DNA of 23,604 nt from an uncultured Porphyromonadaceae bacterium (GCA_947176355.1 CAMWQY010000003.1:1-23604); one strand, 5' to 3'. Shown: positions 15,061 to 23,604, numbered from the stretch's first letter. Notes: generated by a model from the letters alone, not told the origin. Numbers and translations: made by a program.

Positions 15061-16596
15061 ATGAACACAAACAATAGAAGAATAATCAAGAATACCGGGC
15101 TTCTATATTTCCGGCTTATTTTCTTGACATTCATCAACTTGTATGCTGTAAGGGTAACTCTGGAGGCTTTAGGACAAATAGACTACGGAGTCTACAATGT
15201 TGTGGCAAGTGTTGTGGCATTCTTGTCCATAATGACTGGAGCCATGACATCAGCCACTCAGAGATTCCTATCTTTCCATCTCGGCAAAGAGGATTTCTAC
15301 AGCTACAGTCATACATTCACCCTACTACTTATTAGTTTTGCCATATTAGCAATAGCCTTATTACTCATCGGAGAAAGCTTTGGATACTTAATAATCGAGA
15401 GATGGTTAAACATTCCTTCCGATAGAGTACATTCTGCTTATTGGGTGTATCAAACATCTCTTGCTGCTTTTGCGATAGGGCTTATCACTATACCGTATAC
15501 ATCTTCAATAGTTGCCAATGAAAGAATGGGAGCTTTCGCATTGTTCAGTATTGTGGAAGGAGGGTGTCGACTTGCCACTGCACTTATTTTGATAGTCTAC
15601 GCAGGTGATCGTCTTATCTTATACGGAGTGCTTACTGCTCTGACAAGCTTAATCGTATTATTTATTTCGATGATATTTTGCCACACTAAGTTTAAATTCT
15701 GCCGCTATATCTGGAAGTGGGACAAAAATATTTTCACTCGGTTATCCACATATATCGGATGGAATATGTTCGGCTCTTTATCCTCGATGCTTTCATCTCA
15801 AGGACAAAACATTCTGTTAAATATATTCTTCGGGCCACTTGTAAATACCTCCAAAGCCATTGCCGATCGTATCTTCAATGTTATTAATAGCCTTTCCTCT
15901 AACCTTTATATGGCTACAAGTCCCCAGATGGTAAAGTCTTATGCCATTCAAGACTTAAATAGGTGCAACGACCTTCTACTCAAGACTTCCAAAATATCTT
16001 TTCTGCTCGTATTTGTCATAGCATTTCCTCTCTTATGCAATATGCCTCAAATCTTAGAATTTTGGCTTGGTGCAGACTCAAATGCTCCATACATGATAGG
16101 CTTCTGCCGTCTAATTCTTATCTACTGCCTTATATTGACACTTGAGCCTCCCATCACCAGCATCATCATTGCCACTGGCAATATTAAAAGATATCAGATA
16201 TGGATTGGGGCAGTCACACTCTCGTATATACCGGTAACTGCACTCGTGCTACAATTCGGTTCTTCACCCATAATGACACTCATCATTTTGATGATAACAA
16301 TGGCCATCGCCCAGTACGTCAGAGTAAATATTGCACATTCTCAAGTCGGGCTATCTTATTCCAAGTACGCAAAGATGGTGATACGTCCTATACTTAAAGT
16401 TAGCATCATTGCGATTCCTATCTATAGTATCTTGACGGAATGGGAAATACCCGGATTTTGGTTCGCACTTATTTGTAAGACGCTGACGGCTACATGCTTT
16501 GGCTTGACTATAGCCGCTTTGTTGGGACTTAACAGAACTGATCGGGAGATGATTTTGGGATTAATAAAAAAGAAAATGGCTCACTCAAAACTATAA
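15061..16596 (+). CDS. Oligosaccharide repeat-unit flippase (Wzx-like, MOP superfamily)
   Basis: Predicted to move the undecaprenyl-linked repeat unit across the inner membrane. The 511 residues contain about 12-14 hydrophobic segments. The N-terminus (RRIIKNTGLLYFRLIFLTFINLYAVRVTLEALG, then DYGVYNVVASVVAFLSIM and TSATQRFLSFHLG) is the pattern of Bacteroidetes polysaccharide biosynthesis proteins of the MATE-like MOP family. It is the first gene of the operon, after the structured leader; the next gene starts 26 bases later. Wzx proteins diverge with their substrates, so no sugar specificity can be inferred. Confidence 0.9.
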   Translation: MNTNNRRIIKNTGLLYFRLIFLTFINLYAVRVTLEALGQIDYGVYNVVASVVAFLSIMTGAMTSATQRFLSFHLGKEDFYSYSHTFTLLLISFAILAIALLLIGESFGYLIIERWLNIPSDRVHSAYWVYQTSLAAFAIGLITIPYTSSIVANERMGAFALFSIVEGGCRLATALILIVYAGDRLILYGVLTALTSLIVLFISMIFCHTKFKFCRYIWKWDKNIFTRLSTYIGWNMFGSLSSMLSSQGQNILLNIFFGPLVNTSKAIADRIFNVINSLSSNLYMATSPQMVKSYAIQDLNRCNDLLLKTSKISFLLVFVIAFPLLCNMPQILEFWLGADSNAPYMIGFCRLILIYCLILTLEPPITSIIIATGNIKRYQIWIGAVTLSYIPVTALVLQFGSSPIMTLIILMITMAIAQYVRVNIAHSQVGLSYSKYAKMVIRPILKVSIIAIPIYSILTEWEIPGFWFALICKTLTATCFGLTIAALLGLNRTDREMILGLIKKKMAHSKL

Positions 16597-16622
16597 CAAA
16601 TCTACATATTTTTCAAAGGCGT

Positions 16623-17807
16623 ATGTGGACTATATTTAAACTACTTAATCTTGTCTCTGTTCTTATTTCAGCTTATATCTGGGTGACTGCAAACATTCCG
16701 GTAGTATGGCTGACTGTAATTATGGATCTTGCCATGATTCCTTGTATCAGCAACCTTCCAATCCATTTCAGATTCGATAGACAAGTTGGAAGAATTATAC
16801 TTGCATTGCTATTACTTGTAATTTGGTCAATTTATAATGAAAGCCTTGGGTCTGGAGTAGGTCTATTTTTTCAATATCTACCCGTTCTCTATCTCATAGC
16901 ATTACCAAGAGAATATCAATCAGATCTACTGAGGTTTGTCACTAAATGGTTAGCAATTTTACTCATTCCGTCATTGATAATCTACTGGTTATGTCTTTTT
17001 ATTAAGCTACCTGACTTTGGGACATTTGTAATGGAAGGCTACGAACCCTTCGATAATTATATATTTTACCTCAGGAGCACTTTTGAGATGGAATTAATAA
17101 TAGAGCGATTTAATGCATTCTTCCCTGAGCCCGGGCATCTATCAATGGTTTGCGTTTTTCTTATGATGGCTAATCGATTTGATTTCAAAAAGAATCCTTG
17201 GTTATGGGTAATTTTGATCTCGGTTGTATTTTCATTTTCACTCGCAGGATATATATTGACCTTAACGAGCTTTCTTTTACTGAAGATAAACAGTGTAGCT
17301 AAAGGCTTGGTCTTTGCCATGTTTTTTGGAATATTCATTTTCTCAGCATTATATATCTCGAAAGGAGACAATCCTGTAAATCAGCTCATCTTCGAACGAT
17401 TGAAGTATGATAAAAATAAAGGAATCGAAGGGAATAACCGCTTCTTCAATAATACGGATTTCGAATTCACAAAAGCTCTTAAAAATGGGGATTATTTGAC
17501 CGGGGTGCTCAAAAAAAAGAATATGGATTTAATATCAGGATCCGGATTTAAAATTTATATCTTGCAGCATGGGCTTATTGGAATGTTTCTGGTGTTCGTT
17601 TTTTACCTTTCTGTCATACCTACACGGCCAGATTGGCACTATACACTGGCGTATCTTTTCATTATAATCTTGTGTTTCATTCAAAACGCATATCCTGGAT
17701 GGTATGCTTGGCTTTTTTCATACGTTTTAGGTCTCTACTTAAATAGTAAAATGAATACTACAGAAGAACAACAGAATTACATCAACTCTAATGCTCTAAA
17801 TAACTAA
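16623..17807 (+). CDS. Wzy-like polysaccharide polymerase (integral membrane)
   Basis: Predicted to link flipped repeat units into a chain in the periplasm. The 394 residues are dominated by about ten hydrophobic segments. A large central loop has RFNAFFPEPGHLSM (162-175), the R...EPG...S pattern seen in Wzy/O-antigen polymerase-like proteins. A second soluble stretch contains NNRFFNNTDFEFTKAL and a DLISGSGFKIYILQHGLIG segment before the last membrane spans, also characteristic. It sits directly after the flippase and 3 bases before the first glycosyltransferase, the expected place for Wzy. The assignment rests on topology, short motifs and context; an O-antigen ligase-type protein is the alternative. 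Confidence 0.78.
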   Translation: MWTIFKLLNLVSVLISAYIWVTANIPVVWLTVIMDLAMIPCISNLPIHFRFDRQVGRIILALLLLVIWSIYNESLGSGVGLFFQYLPVLYLIALPREYQSDLLRFVTKWLAILLIPSLIIYWLCLFIKLPDFGTFVMEGYEPFDNYIFYLRSTFEMELIIERFNAFFPEPGHLSMVCVFLMMANRFDFKKNPWLWVILISVVFSFSLAGYILTLTSFLLLKINSVAKGLVFAMFFGIFIFSALYISKGDNPVNQLIFERLKYDKNKGIEGNNRFFNNTDFEFTKALKNGDYLTGVLKKKNMDLISGSGFKIYILQHGLIGMFLVFVFYLSVIPTRPDWHYTLAYLFIIILCFIQNAYPGWYAWLFSYVLGLYLNSKMNTTEEQQNYINSNALNN

Positions 17808-17810
17808 AAT

Positions 17811-19001
17811 ATGAAAGTTCTGTATATCGCAAGCGGAACCGGCATGGCGGGTGGGGCCACGAAAAGTCTTATCGCCATGATATCTCAGATGCTAAAGCGT
17901 GAAATAGAAATTGAGGTGGTGTGTCCTGATGATCAAGGTCTAACCCAATGGCTCAGACAAAATGAGATCAAAGCTCATGTTGTGCGGTATCGGGCTGTAT
18001 ATCATCCTTCTTCACAAACTATTTTAGATATACTAAAATGGGTGCCTCGTTTTCTATATTACTCCTGGATCAATTACCGTGGATGTATCAAGGTAAAACG
18101 TATCACTAAAGACAGTGCGCCTGACATAATTCATGAGAATACATCAACCATCAATGTCGGATATAACGCTGCCAAATCAATTGGAATACCCTATGTGATG
18201 CATATTAGAGAATTTGGGCCTTTGGAATTAAACATGACTGTTCCTGGAAGAAAACGTCGTCTTAAAGGGCATAAAGTATTCTCAATCCCTATCACTAAAG
18301 CTCTCAGTAGATATCTGCAACAGGATTCAAATCCTAAAGCATGTCAAATATACGATGGAATTGTACAAGCATCAGATTTCCGTCTGAATGAAGATAAAAA
18401 AAAATGGTTTCTTTATGCGGGCCGGATAGAGAGAGCAAAAGGAATTTCCGATCTCCTTGAAGCATATATTGAATATGTACATGCATCAAAAAGTCCTTTT
18501 CCTTTATATGTTTGCGGAGGATGCAGCGATCCTACCTATCTGAAGAAGATAAAGGATTTTGTGGTTAAAAACGGAATTGACGACAAAGTGGTTTGGCTTG
18601 GAGAACGAACTGATATCGCAGATTTCATGGCTCAGACAGTAGCCACCATAATGCCGTCAAGATGTGAGGGATTAGGGAGAGTGATGCCGGAAGCGATGGC
18701 CAATGGTTCCCTATGCGTAGTAAGAAACAACACTGGGACGAAAGAACAACTCGAAAATGGAGTTCAATTTACCGGTGCGCCGATTGCCATATCGTATGAA
18801 GAAAAGTCACAGCTGAAGGATGTGCTTATGAAAATCACAGAGTCAGTGGAAAGAGGAATGGCCTTCTCTCCCGGAAGTGACTTCAGGCAGATGATCGAAC
18901 GGTCACAGTCTGCAGTCAAGGAATTTTTCACCGAGCATCGTTTCGGTGAAAAGGTCTATGATTTCTACATCAAGGTTCTCAGAGAAAGTGGAAATGATTG
19001 A
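17811..19001 (+). CDS. Glycosyltransferase family 4 (GT-B fold)
   Basis: Predicted cytosolic or membrane-associated enzyme transferring a sugar from an NDP-sugar to the growing lipid-linked oligosaccharide. The N-terminal Rossmann domain opens with KVLYIASGTGMAGGATKSL. The C-terminal domain carries the nucleotide-sugar site: YAGRIERAKGI (202-212) and the E-x7-E motif EGLGRVMPEA (286-295), with PSRCEG just before. The 396-residue length is normal for GT4. It starts 3 bases after the polymerase gene. Donor and linkage cannot be predicted from sequence. Confidence 0.9.
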   Translation: MKVLYIASGTGMAGGATKSLIAMISQMLKREIEIEVVCPDDQGLTQWLRQNEIKAHVVRYRAVYHPSSQTILDILKWVPRFLYYSWINYRGCIKVKRITKDSAPDIIHENTSTINVGYNAAKSIGIPYVMHIREFGPLELNMTVPGRKRRLKGHKVFSIPITKALSRYLQQDSNPKACQIYDGIVQASDFRLNEDKKKWFLYAGRIERAKGISDLLEAYIEYVHASKSPFPLYVCGGCSDPTYLKKIKDFVVKNGIDDKVVWLGERTDIADFMAQTVATIMPSRCEGLGRVMPEAMANGSLCVVRNNTGTKEQLENGVQFTGAPIAISYEEKSQLKDVLMKITESVERGMAFSPGSDFRQMIERSQSAVKEFFTEHRFGEKVYDFYIKVLRESGND

Positions 19002-19017
19002 TTAAACAACGAATGCT

Positions 19018-20136
19018 ATGGAAATAATCGCATTTTATCTTCCTCAGTTCCATACTTTCAAGGAAAACGATGAATGGTGGGGGAAGGGATTTACGGAGTG
19101 GACTAATGTTGGAAAGGCCAAAGCATATTTTAAAGGGCATGACCAGCCAAGGGTTCCGACTGAATTAGGATATTACAATCTAAAAGATCCTGAGGTTCGT
19201 GAAGCTCAGGCGGAGATGGCAAAGGAAGCCGGAGTGTCTGGCTTCATGTACTGGCACTATTGGTTTGGCAATGGGCGAAGACTGATGGGAGATATTTTTG
19301 ATGAAGTGCTTGAAAGCGGAAAGCCCGACTTTCCCTTCTGCCTTGGATGGGCAAATCATAGCTGGTATTCTAAGCAATGGAACAGCGACGGATCTTCCAC
19401 CAATAAAATACTTATAGAACAGAAATATCCCGGAGAAGAGGATATCCGACAACATTTCAACTATCTTCTGAAGGCATTTCAAGATAATCGATACATTAAA
19501 GTAGAGGGGAAGCCACTTCTTGTCATATACGATCCTGTTAACCTTCCGAAGGAATATCTCGACAGATTCAAGCAGCTCGCTAAGGAAGCTGGATTAATGG
19601 GTATTTTTACAGTCTGCTATCTAGGACGTCCGGAGATGAACAAGGATGAATTCATCGCCAAGGGTTTCGACATGGTGATGTATCAGCGTCTCGACAAGGA
19701 ACTCAGTCCGATGCTCAAAAAAATGGGTAAGTTGGGTAAAGTGGTGAAACACACAAAAAAATATCTCCACAGCCTTACCCATGGAGTGACTCCTTACGCG
19801 ATGGACTACAAAGAGGTCTATCATAACTTCATTACCGACAAGGAATACGCCAACGACGTGGCTCCTATGATCATACCTCAATGGGATCATTCTCCACGTT
19901 CAGGACGCAACGGCATGATACTCTATAATTCCAAGCCGGACTACTTCCGGCTTCATGCCCTGGATGCATTGAGGGCAATCAAAGACAAGCCGGAAGAACG
20001 CCAGCTCATCTTCCTGAAATCATGGAATGAATGGGGGGAAGGCAACTACATGGAACCAGATCTCACACATGGTCGCGGATTTATTGACGCTTTGCGTCAG
20101 GCTGTGGACGACAAAGATAAAATAATCAAATTATGA
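19018..20136 (+). CDS. WbsX family enzyme (glycosyltransferase with GH99-like domain)
   Basis: The 372-residue protein starts with IIAFYLPQFH and continues with NDEWWGKGFTEWTNV, GVSGFMYWHYWFG, PFCLGWANHSW and, near the end, FLKSWNEWGEGNYMEPD. These are the hallmark segments of the WbsX family (Glyco_tran_WbsX), common in O-antigen and capsule loci and structurally related to GH99 endo-alpha-mannosidases. Whether members transfer or hydrolyse sugars is not well settled, so the role in this operon is open: a transferase, or a glycan-trimming activity. No signal peptide is seen, so it is probably cytosolic. It overlaps the next gene by 4 bases (ATGA), implying translational coupling. Confidence 0.88.
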   Translation: MEIIAFYLPQFHTFKENDEWWGKGFTEWTNVGKAKAYFKGHDQPRVPTELGYYNLKDPEVREAQAEMAKEAGVSGFMYWHYWFGNGRRLMGDIFDEVLESGKPDFPFCLGWANHSWYSKQWNSDGSSTNKILIEQKYPGEEDIRQHFNYLLKAFQDNRYIKVEGKPLLVIYDPVNLPKEYLDRFKQLAKEAGLMGIFTVCYLGRPEMNKDEFIAKGFDMVMYQRLDKELSPMLKKMGKLGKVVKHTKKYLHSLTHGVTPYAMDYKEVYHNFITDKEYANDVAPMIIPQWDHSPRSGRNGMILYNSKPDYFRLHALDALRAIKDKPEERQLIFLKSWNEWGEGNYMEPDLTHGRGFIDALRQAVDDKDKIIKL

Positions 20137-21020
20137 GTCCGATAGTGGTTTTTGCATTCAACAGGCTTCATCCATTGATGGCAACTATCAACTCGCTTCT
20201 CGCTAATCCTGAAGTAAGTGAAAGTGATCTTTATGTATTTGTCGACGGTGCGCGTGAAGGGCTTCCTGAAGAAGCGGAAGCTGTAAACGAAGTCAGAAAA
20301 TTTGTCAAATCGATAAAAGGGTTCAAATCAGTCACTTTTAAATTTTCTGATGCCAATCGTGGACTTGGACCATCCATAATCTCTGGTGTATCGGAAGTGA
20401 TCGGTAGATATGGAACTGCAATAGTGTTGGAAGATGATCTTACAGTCCAGCCTAATTTCCTAAAGTTCATGAATGAAGGCTTGACTATGTATAGAGATTG
20501 CAATAAGGTATGGTCCATCTGTGGATACACAAACAAGGTGTCGATACCTAAAGACTATCATTACGATGCTTACTTCTCTACTCGCTCAAGTTCATGGGGA
20601 TGGGCAACATGGGCTGACAGATGGGACAGCGTCGACTGGACTTTCAATCAATGGGAGAAGTGGAAAGGGTTAGCCGGTAGTTTTAACAACTGGGGAGGAT
20701 CAGACTGCTTTGGAATGCTTTCATCATGTCGTGAAGGGAAAAATAAATCCTGGGCCATACGATTCTGTTTCAATCAATTTCTGCAAGATAAAATATCCAT
20801 CTTTCCTATAAAGAGTCTTGTGACCAATAATGGATTTGATGGCAACGGCACAAACTGTCGACGATGGAGTCGGTTCAAATACGAACTAATGCCGTATGAT
20901 ATCAAAAGATTTCGAATGCCAACTGATATAGTAATAGATAGCAAGATTCACAATTCTGCGTTACGGTATCATTCCATTCCCCTCCGAATACTATCCAGAA
21001 TAATGTATGCTCTAACATGA
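20133..21020 (+). CDS. GT2-like glycosyltransferase (GT-A fold)
   Basis: The 295-residue protein starts PIVVFAFNRLHPLMATINSLL and contains VFVDGAREG, ANRGLGPSIISG and the acidic LEDDL motif (EDD at 100-102), which would bind the metal and nucleotide-sugar in a GT-A fold. Further on, STRSSSWGWATWADRWD is a segment I associate with Bacteroidetes sugar transferases resembling GNT-I/GT2 enzymes. No membrane span is obvious, so it is probably cytosolic on the inner membrane face. It overlaps its upstream and downstream neighbours by 4 bases each. The donor sugar is unknown. Confidence 0.85.
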   Translation: MSPIVVFAFNRLHPLMATINSLLANPEVSESDLYVFVDGAREGLPEEAEAVNEVRKFVKSIKGFKSVTFKFSDANRGLGPSIISGVSEVIGRYGTAIVLEDDLTVQPNFLKFMNEGLTMYRDCNKVWSICGYTNKVSIPKDYHYDAYFSTRSSSWGWATWADRWDSVDWTFNQWEKWKGLAGSFNNWGGSDCFGMLSSCREGKNKSWAIRFCFNQFLQDKISIFPIKSLVTNNGFDGNGTNCRRWSRFKYELMPYDIKRFRMPTDIVIDSKIHNSALRYHSIPLRILSRIMYALT

Positions 21021-22135
21021 AAAAAGAAAGATCTACAGAGAAGAGATACAAGATTTTGTGCATAGGACCCCTTCCACCTCCAGTGCATGGATCATCCATT
21101 ATGACAGATTACCTGAAAAACTCTGCATACATTAATGAAAGAATAGATATAGACTGGGTCAACCTTTCGACTTCAAGGAAAATGGAGGAAATAGGCAGAG
21201 GGTCGATAAAAAAAATAGCCCGCTTCATTTCATCTTATCTGAAGACCTTTGGATTCTTACTTAAAAACAGATATGATCGCTGCTACCTTGCGATTACTTG
21301 TCACGGAGCGGGATTCCTAAAAGATGCACCGTTTGTCCTTATGTGTAAGATGTTTGGAAGGAAAATCATTATACACCAGCACAACAAAGGAATGACTGCT
21401 GACGTAGATCGACCAGTCTTTAGATGGCTCCTGAAAAGAGTATATAAAGACACGAAAGTCATATTACTTTCTTGGAAACTATATCCGGATATCCAAAAGA
21501 TTGTGGACAAGGATCAAATAACAGTTTGTCCTAACGGTATACCGGATGATGTACCGCACTATTACCTAAGAAATCACACCAGACCTGTCTTGCTTTTCCT
21601 ATCGAATCTTTTGGAAGGGAAAGGAGTCATAACCCTGCTTGATGCATGTCAGATACTAAAGGAACACGGATATGATTTTGAATGCAGATTCGTCGGAGGT
21701 GATACAATAGAAATAGACAAGTTCCGTTTTAATAAAGAGAGGACATCAAGAGGACTTGATGATCATGTAGTGTATGCGGGAAGAAAATATGGCGAAGAAA
21801 AATACCAAGAGTTCGCAAATGCCGATATTTTCGTATTTCCCACATATTATGATAACGAATGCTTTCCTGTGGTCATTCTTGAGGCCATGCAGCAGTCTCT
21901 CCCAGTTGTCAGCACCAATGAAGGAGGAATCGCCGACATCATCGATGATGACAAGACGGGAAAGATTATTCCTCAAAAAAATCCGGGGAAACTGGCGGAG
22001 ACTCTTGCTGAACTACTAGACGCCCCAGAAAAAAGAAAAAAACTTGGAAGAAATGGTAAAGAAAAGTATAATTCAAACTACACACTTCGAAAATTCGAAG
22101 AAAACATGTTTGCCTGTCTGACAGAAGATTTATGA
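21017..22135 (+). CDS. Glycosyltransferase family 4 (second GT4 in the operon)
   Basis: A 372-residue GT-B enzyme. The N-terminal domain starts KILCIGPLPPPVHGSSIMT, the glycine-rich acceptor-side loop of many capsule GT4 enzymes, and includes IIIHQHNKG. The C-terminal domain has LFLSNLLEGKGVITLLDA, VVYAGRKYGEEK and the E-x7-E signature ECFPVVILEA (281-290), followed by VVSTNEGGIADII. It overlaps the preceding gene by 4 bases and ends one base before the next start, so it is part of the same translationally linked chain. Specificity unknown. Confidence 0.9.
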   Translation: MKKERSTEKRYKILCIGPLPPPVHGSSIMTDYLKNSAYINERIDIDWVNLSTSRKMEEIGRGSIKKIARFISSYLKTFGFLLKNRYDRCYLAITCHGAGFLKDAPFVLMCKMFGRKIIIHQHNKGMTADVDRPVFRWLLKRVYKDTKVILLSWKLYPDIQKIVDKDQITVCPNGIPDDVPHYYLRNHTRPVLLFLSNLLEGKGVITLLDACQILKEHGYDFECRFVGGDTIEIDKFRFNKERTSRGLDDHVVYAGRKYGEEKYQEFANADIFVFPTYYDNECFPVVILEAMQQSLPVVSTNEGGIADIIDDDKTGKIIPQKNPGKLAETLAELLDAPEKRKKLGRNGKEKYNSNYTLRKFEENMFACLTEDL

Positions 22136-22136
22136 A

Positions 22137-22904
22137 ATGATGGTGGAATCATACTTTAACATACGATACGAGTTCGATAAGAACGAAGTACATAATGAGA
22201 TTTCCAGACGCCTTCTTCACGCAGGCAGTGACTACATTTGTGTATCCGACGGGAACATTCTCAACAATACGTACAAGAACAAGGATTACCTTGATGTCAT
22301 CAATGGAGGTCTATTCTCCATTTGCGATAGCAGCTACGTTCCGGTATATCTTAAGTGGATATACAATATTCACCGTGATCAATATGCAGGAAGTGATATT
22401 TTCCGCGACATCGTGTCAGCAGCTAAATATCGTATGATCTTTTTAGGAACAAATCAGAGTACTCTCGACAGTCTCAAAAATGAACTTATCAAGATCAATC
22501 CCGATGTTGCTTCTATGACCTTTAAGGAACTTCCGTTTCTTCCTGTAGAAGAGTTCGATTATCCTAATATCGCGAAGATGATAGAAGAAGACAAGGCTGA
22601 AATCATCTGGATTTCACTCGGAGCACCAAAACAAGAGCGATTCATGGCTAACCTTAAACCTTATCTACATCATGGCATAATGATTGCTATCGGAGCAACG
22701 TTCAACTTCTTTAGCGGACTAAAGATCAAACGTGCTCCAGAATGGATGATTCGCAACCACTTGGAATTCATCTACCGTATCTATAAAGAACCTCAGAAAC
22801 AGATAAAACGTTGTTGGGGTATTCTTTCCACTCTTCCTGCCATCCTTTATCATGAATACCGAAAAAAATTGGCTCATCCACATCCTATTCCCAAGAAACT
22901 CTGA
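22137..22904 (+). CDS. WecG/TagA/CpsF family glycosyltransferase (GT26)
   Basis: The 255-residue protein shows the GT26 signature: WISLGAPKQERFM (158-170), IGATFNFFSG (185-194) and RAPEWMIRNHLEFIYRIYKEP (199-219). Family members add the second sugar to a lipid-linked first sugar (for example ManNAc(A) onto GlcNAc-PP-undecaprenol), so this enzyme is a candidate for the first committed transfer in the repeat unit. The start is MM at 22137 or 22140; 22137 leaves one base after the previous stop. It ends the packed part of the operon and is followed by a 197-base gap. The partner initiating phosphoglycosyltransferase is not in the window. Confidence 0.92.
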   Translation: MMVESYFNIRYEFDKNEVHNEISRRLLHAGSDYICVSDGNILNNTYKNKDYLDVINGGLFSICDSSYVPVYLKWIYNIHRDQYAGSDIFRDIVSAAKYRMIFLGTNQSTLDSLKNELIKINPDVASMTFKELPFLPVEEFDYPNIAKMIEEDKAEIIWISLGAPKQERFMANLKPYLHHGIMIAIGATFNFFSGLKIKRAPEWMIRNHLEFIYRIYKEPQKQIKRCWGILSTLPAILYHEYRKKLAHPHPIPKKL

Positions 22905-22919
22905 AATCTTAACCTATAT

Positions 22920-22970
22920 CTTATAACATTATCTAGAAGATATTGTACTGGTGGGAAGATAAGGTATAAG
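22920..22970 (+). other. Imperfect hairpin between the GT26 gene and rfbC
   Basis: CTTATA (22920-22925) pairs with TATAAG (22965-22970) and TTATC (22929-22933) with GATAA (22958-22962), separated by a small internal loop and a 24-base apical loop. It is AT-rich and lacks a T-run, so it is a weak candidate for a terminator or RNA processing site. The rest of the 22905-23101 gap shows no gene and no convincing promoter. Confidence 0.3.
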
Positions 22971-23101
22971 ACTCTGTCCCATTATTAACGTTGTGAGTAA
23001 ACAATCTCCCCAATTTAGATTGATCATACGGATGCGGAAGAATTGTATCGATACTCGAACAAACAGATTCCGGATAGCAACACAATTATCATTCCATTGA
23101 T

Positions 23102-23604
23102 ATGGAAATAATCAAAACCGATATAGAAGGAGTCGTCATAATCGAACCTCGAATTTTCAAGGATGAGAGAGGATACTTCTTTGAATCCTTCTCAAAACAT
23201 AATTTCGATGAGAAGGTGGCTAAAGTTGACTTTGTGCAAGACAACGAATCCTGTTCCTCTTTAGGAGTGATACGTGGACTTCATTTCCAACGTCCACCTC
23301 ATTGCCAGGCAAAGCTCGTCAGATGTGTGAGAGGACGTGTGCTCGACGTAGCGGTAGACATCCGCAAAGGATCTCCGACGTATGGCAAGCATGTCGCCGT
23401 AGAACTGTCTGAAGACAATCATCTTCAATTATTCATTCCTCATGGCTTCGCTCATGGGTTTTCCGTATTGAGTGATTTCGCCGTATTTCAGTATAAATGC
23501 GACCACTACTATCATCCGGAGAGCGAAGGTGGAATTTCTTTGCTTGATTCTTCTCTTGGAATAGATTGGAAAATCGACATATCAAAAGCTATTTTGTCTG
23601 ATAA
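23102..23604 (+). CDS. rfbC: dTDP-4-dehydrorhamnose 3,5-epimerase, 3' end cut off by the window edge
   Basis: Epimerises dTDP-4-keto-6-deoxyglucose at C3 and C5 in dTDP-L-rhamnose synthesis. 167 codons are visible before the window ends, close to the usual ~180-190, so only a short tail is missing. Family landmarks are RDERGYFFESF-like KDERGYFFESF (20-30), QDNES, the catalytic His61 in GVIRGLHFQ, FIPHGFAHGF, the probable catalytic Tyr131 in FQYKCDHYY, and ESEGGISLLDSSLGIDW near the end. The ATG at 23102 gives the canonical N-terminus. It is in the same direction as the polysaccharide operon but separated by 197 bases. The partner genes rfbA, rfbB and rfbD are not seen and may lie just beyond the edge. 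It suggests rhamnose in the polysaccharide. Confidence 0.94.
   Translation, partial: MEIIKTDIEGVVIIEPRIFKDERGYFFESFSKHNFDEKVAKVDFVQDNESCSSLGVIRGLHFQRPPHCQAKLVRCVRGRVLDVAVDIRKGSPTYGKHVAVELSEDNHLQLFIPHGFAHGFSVLSDFAVFQYKCDHYYHPESEGGISLLDSSLGIDWKIDISKAILSD

Noticed and set aside
22986..22993. TAACGTTG as an rfbC promoter -7 box
   Set aside because: One mismatch to TAnnTTTG and no -33 element at the right distance.
23031..23099. 22-codon frame just before rfbC
   Set aside because: No recognisable features and a chance frame of this size is common; it only happens to end near the rfbC start.
1..23604. tRNA, rRNA, CRISPR array, insertion sequence or phage genes
   Set aside because: No cloverleaf, regularly spaced repeat-spacer pattern, transposase or terminal inverted repeats with target duplications were seen on reading the window.

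Overview
The window looks like a chromosomal segment from a gut Bacteroidales bacterium, perhaps Bacteroidaceae or Muribaculaceae-like; the exact family is an inference. Three things support this. Several intergenic regions carry Bacteroidetes-type promoters (a -7 TAnnTTTG box, with a -33 TTTG where visible). Genes have no obvious Shine-Dalgarno sequences. The gene content fits: an Obg with an acidic tail, a PL11 lyase with a C-terminal sorting-like tail, and a Wzx/Wzy polysaccharide locus with a WbsX enzyme and a GT26 enzyme. No rRNA, tRNA, CRISPR array, insertion sequence or phage gene was recognised.

Left part (1-7.6 kb), housekeeping and lipid/nucleotide-sugar genes. topA (minus strand, its C-terminus cut off by the window edge) is divergent from a plus-strand run. 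That run is a long-chain acyl-CoA synthetase, a CBS-domain sugar nucleotidyltransferase overlapping it by 4 bases, obgE, and a PlsC-like acyltransferase. Copies of a short AT-rich repeat lie 8-9 bases before the start codons of both the synthetase and obgE. A strong hairpin at 7648-7681 closes the run.

Middle part (7.7-12.75 kb), minus strand: a secreted PL11 rhamnogalacturonan lyase followed by a large secreted M16 zinc protease. No SusC/SusD pair is next to the lyase, so it is not visibly part of a polysaccharide utilization locus.

Right part (12.9-23.6 kb), plus strand and visibly AT-richer: a secreted right-handed beta-helix protein, then a region with a terminator, a promoter and a ~200-base structured leader. 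After these comes a tightly packed surface-polysaccharide operon: Wzx flippase, Wzy-like polymerase, GT4, WbsX, GT2-like, GT4, GT26 (WecG/TagA). After a 197-base gap comes rfbC (dTDP-rhamnose synthesis), cut off by the window edge. The glycosyltransferases would assemble a lipid-linked repeat unit, Wzx would flip it and Wzy would polymerise it. RfbC suggests L-rhamnose or a related dTDP-6-deoxysugar. The initiating phosphoglycosyltransferase, chain-length control and export genes are not in the window.

The best candidates for something new are the beta-helix protein at the head of the polysaccharide locus, the structured leader of that operon, the repeat-borne mini-ORFs in front of fadD and obgE, and the perfect hairpin inside the start of the acyltransferase gene.
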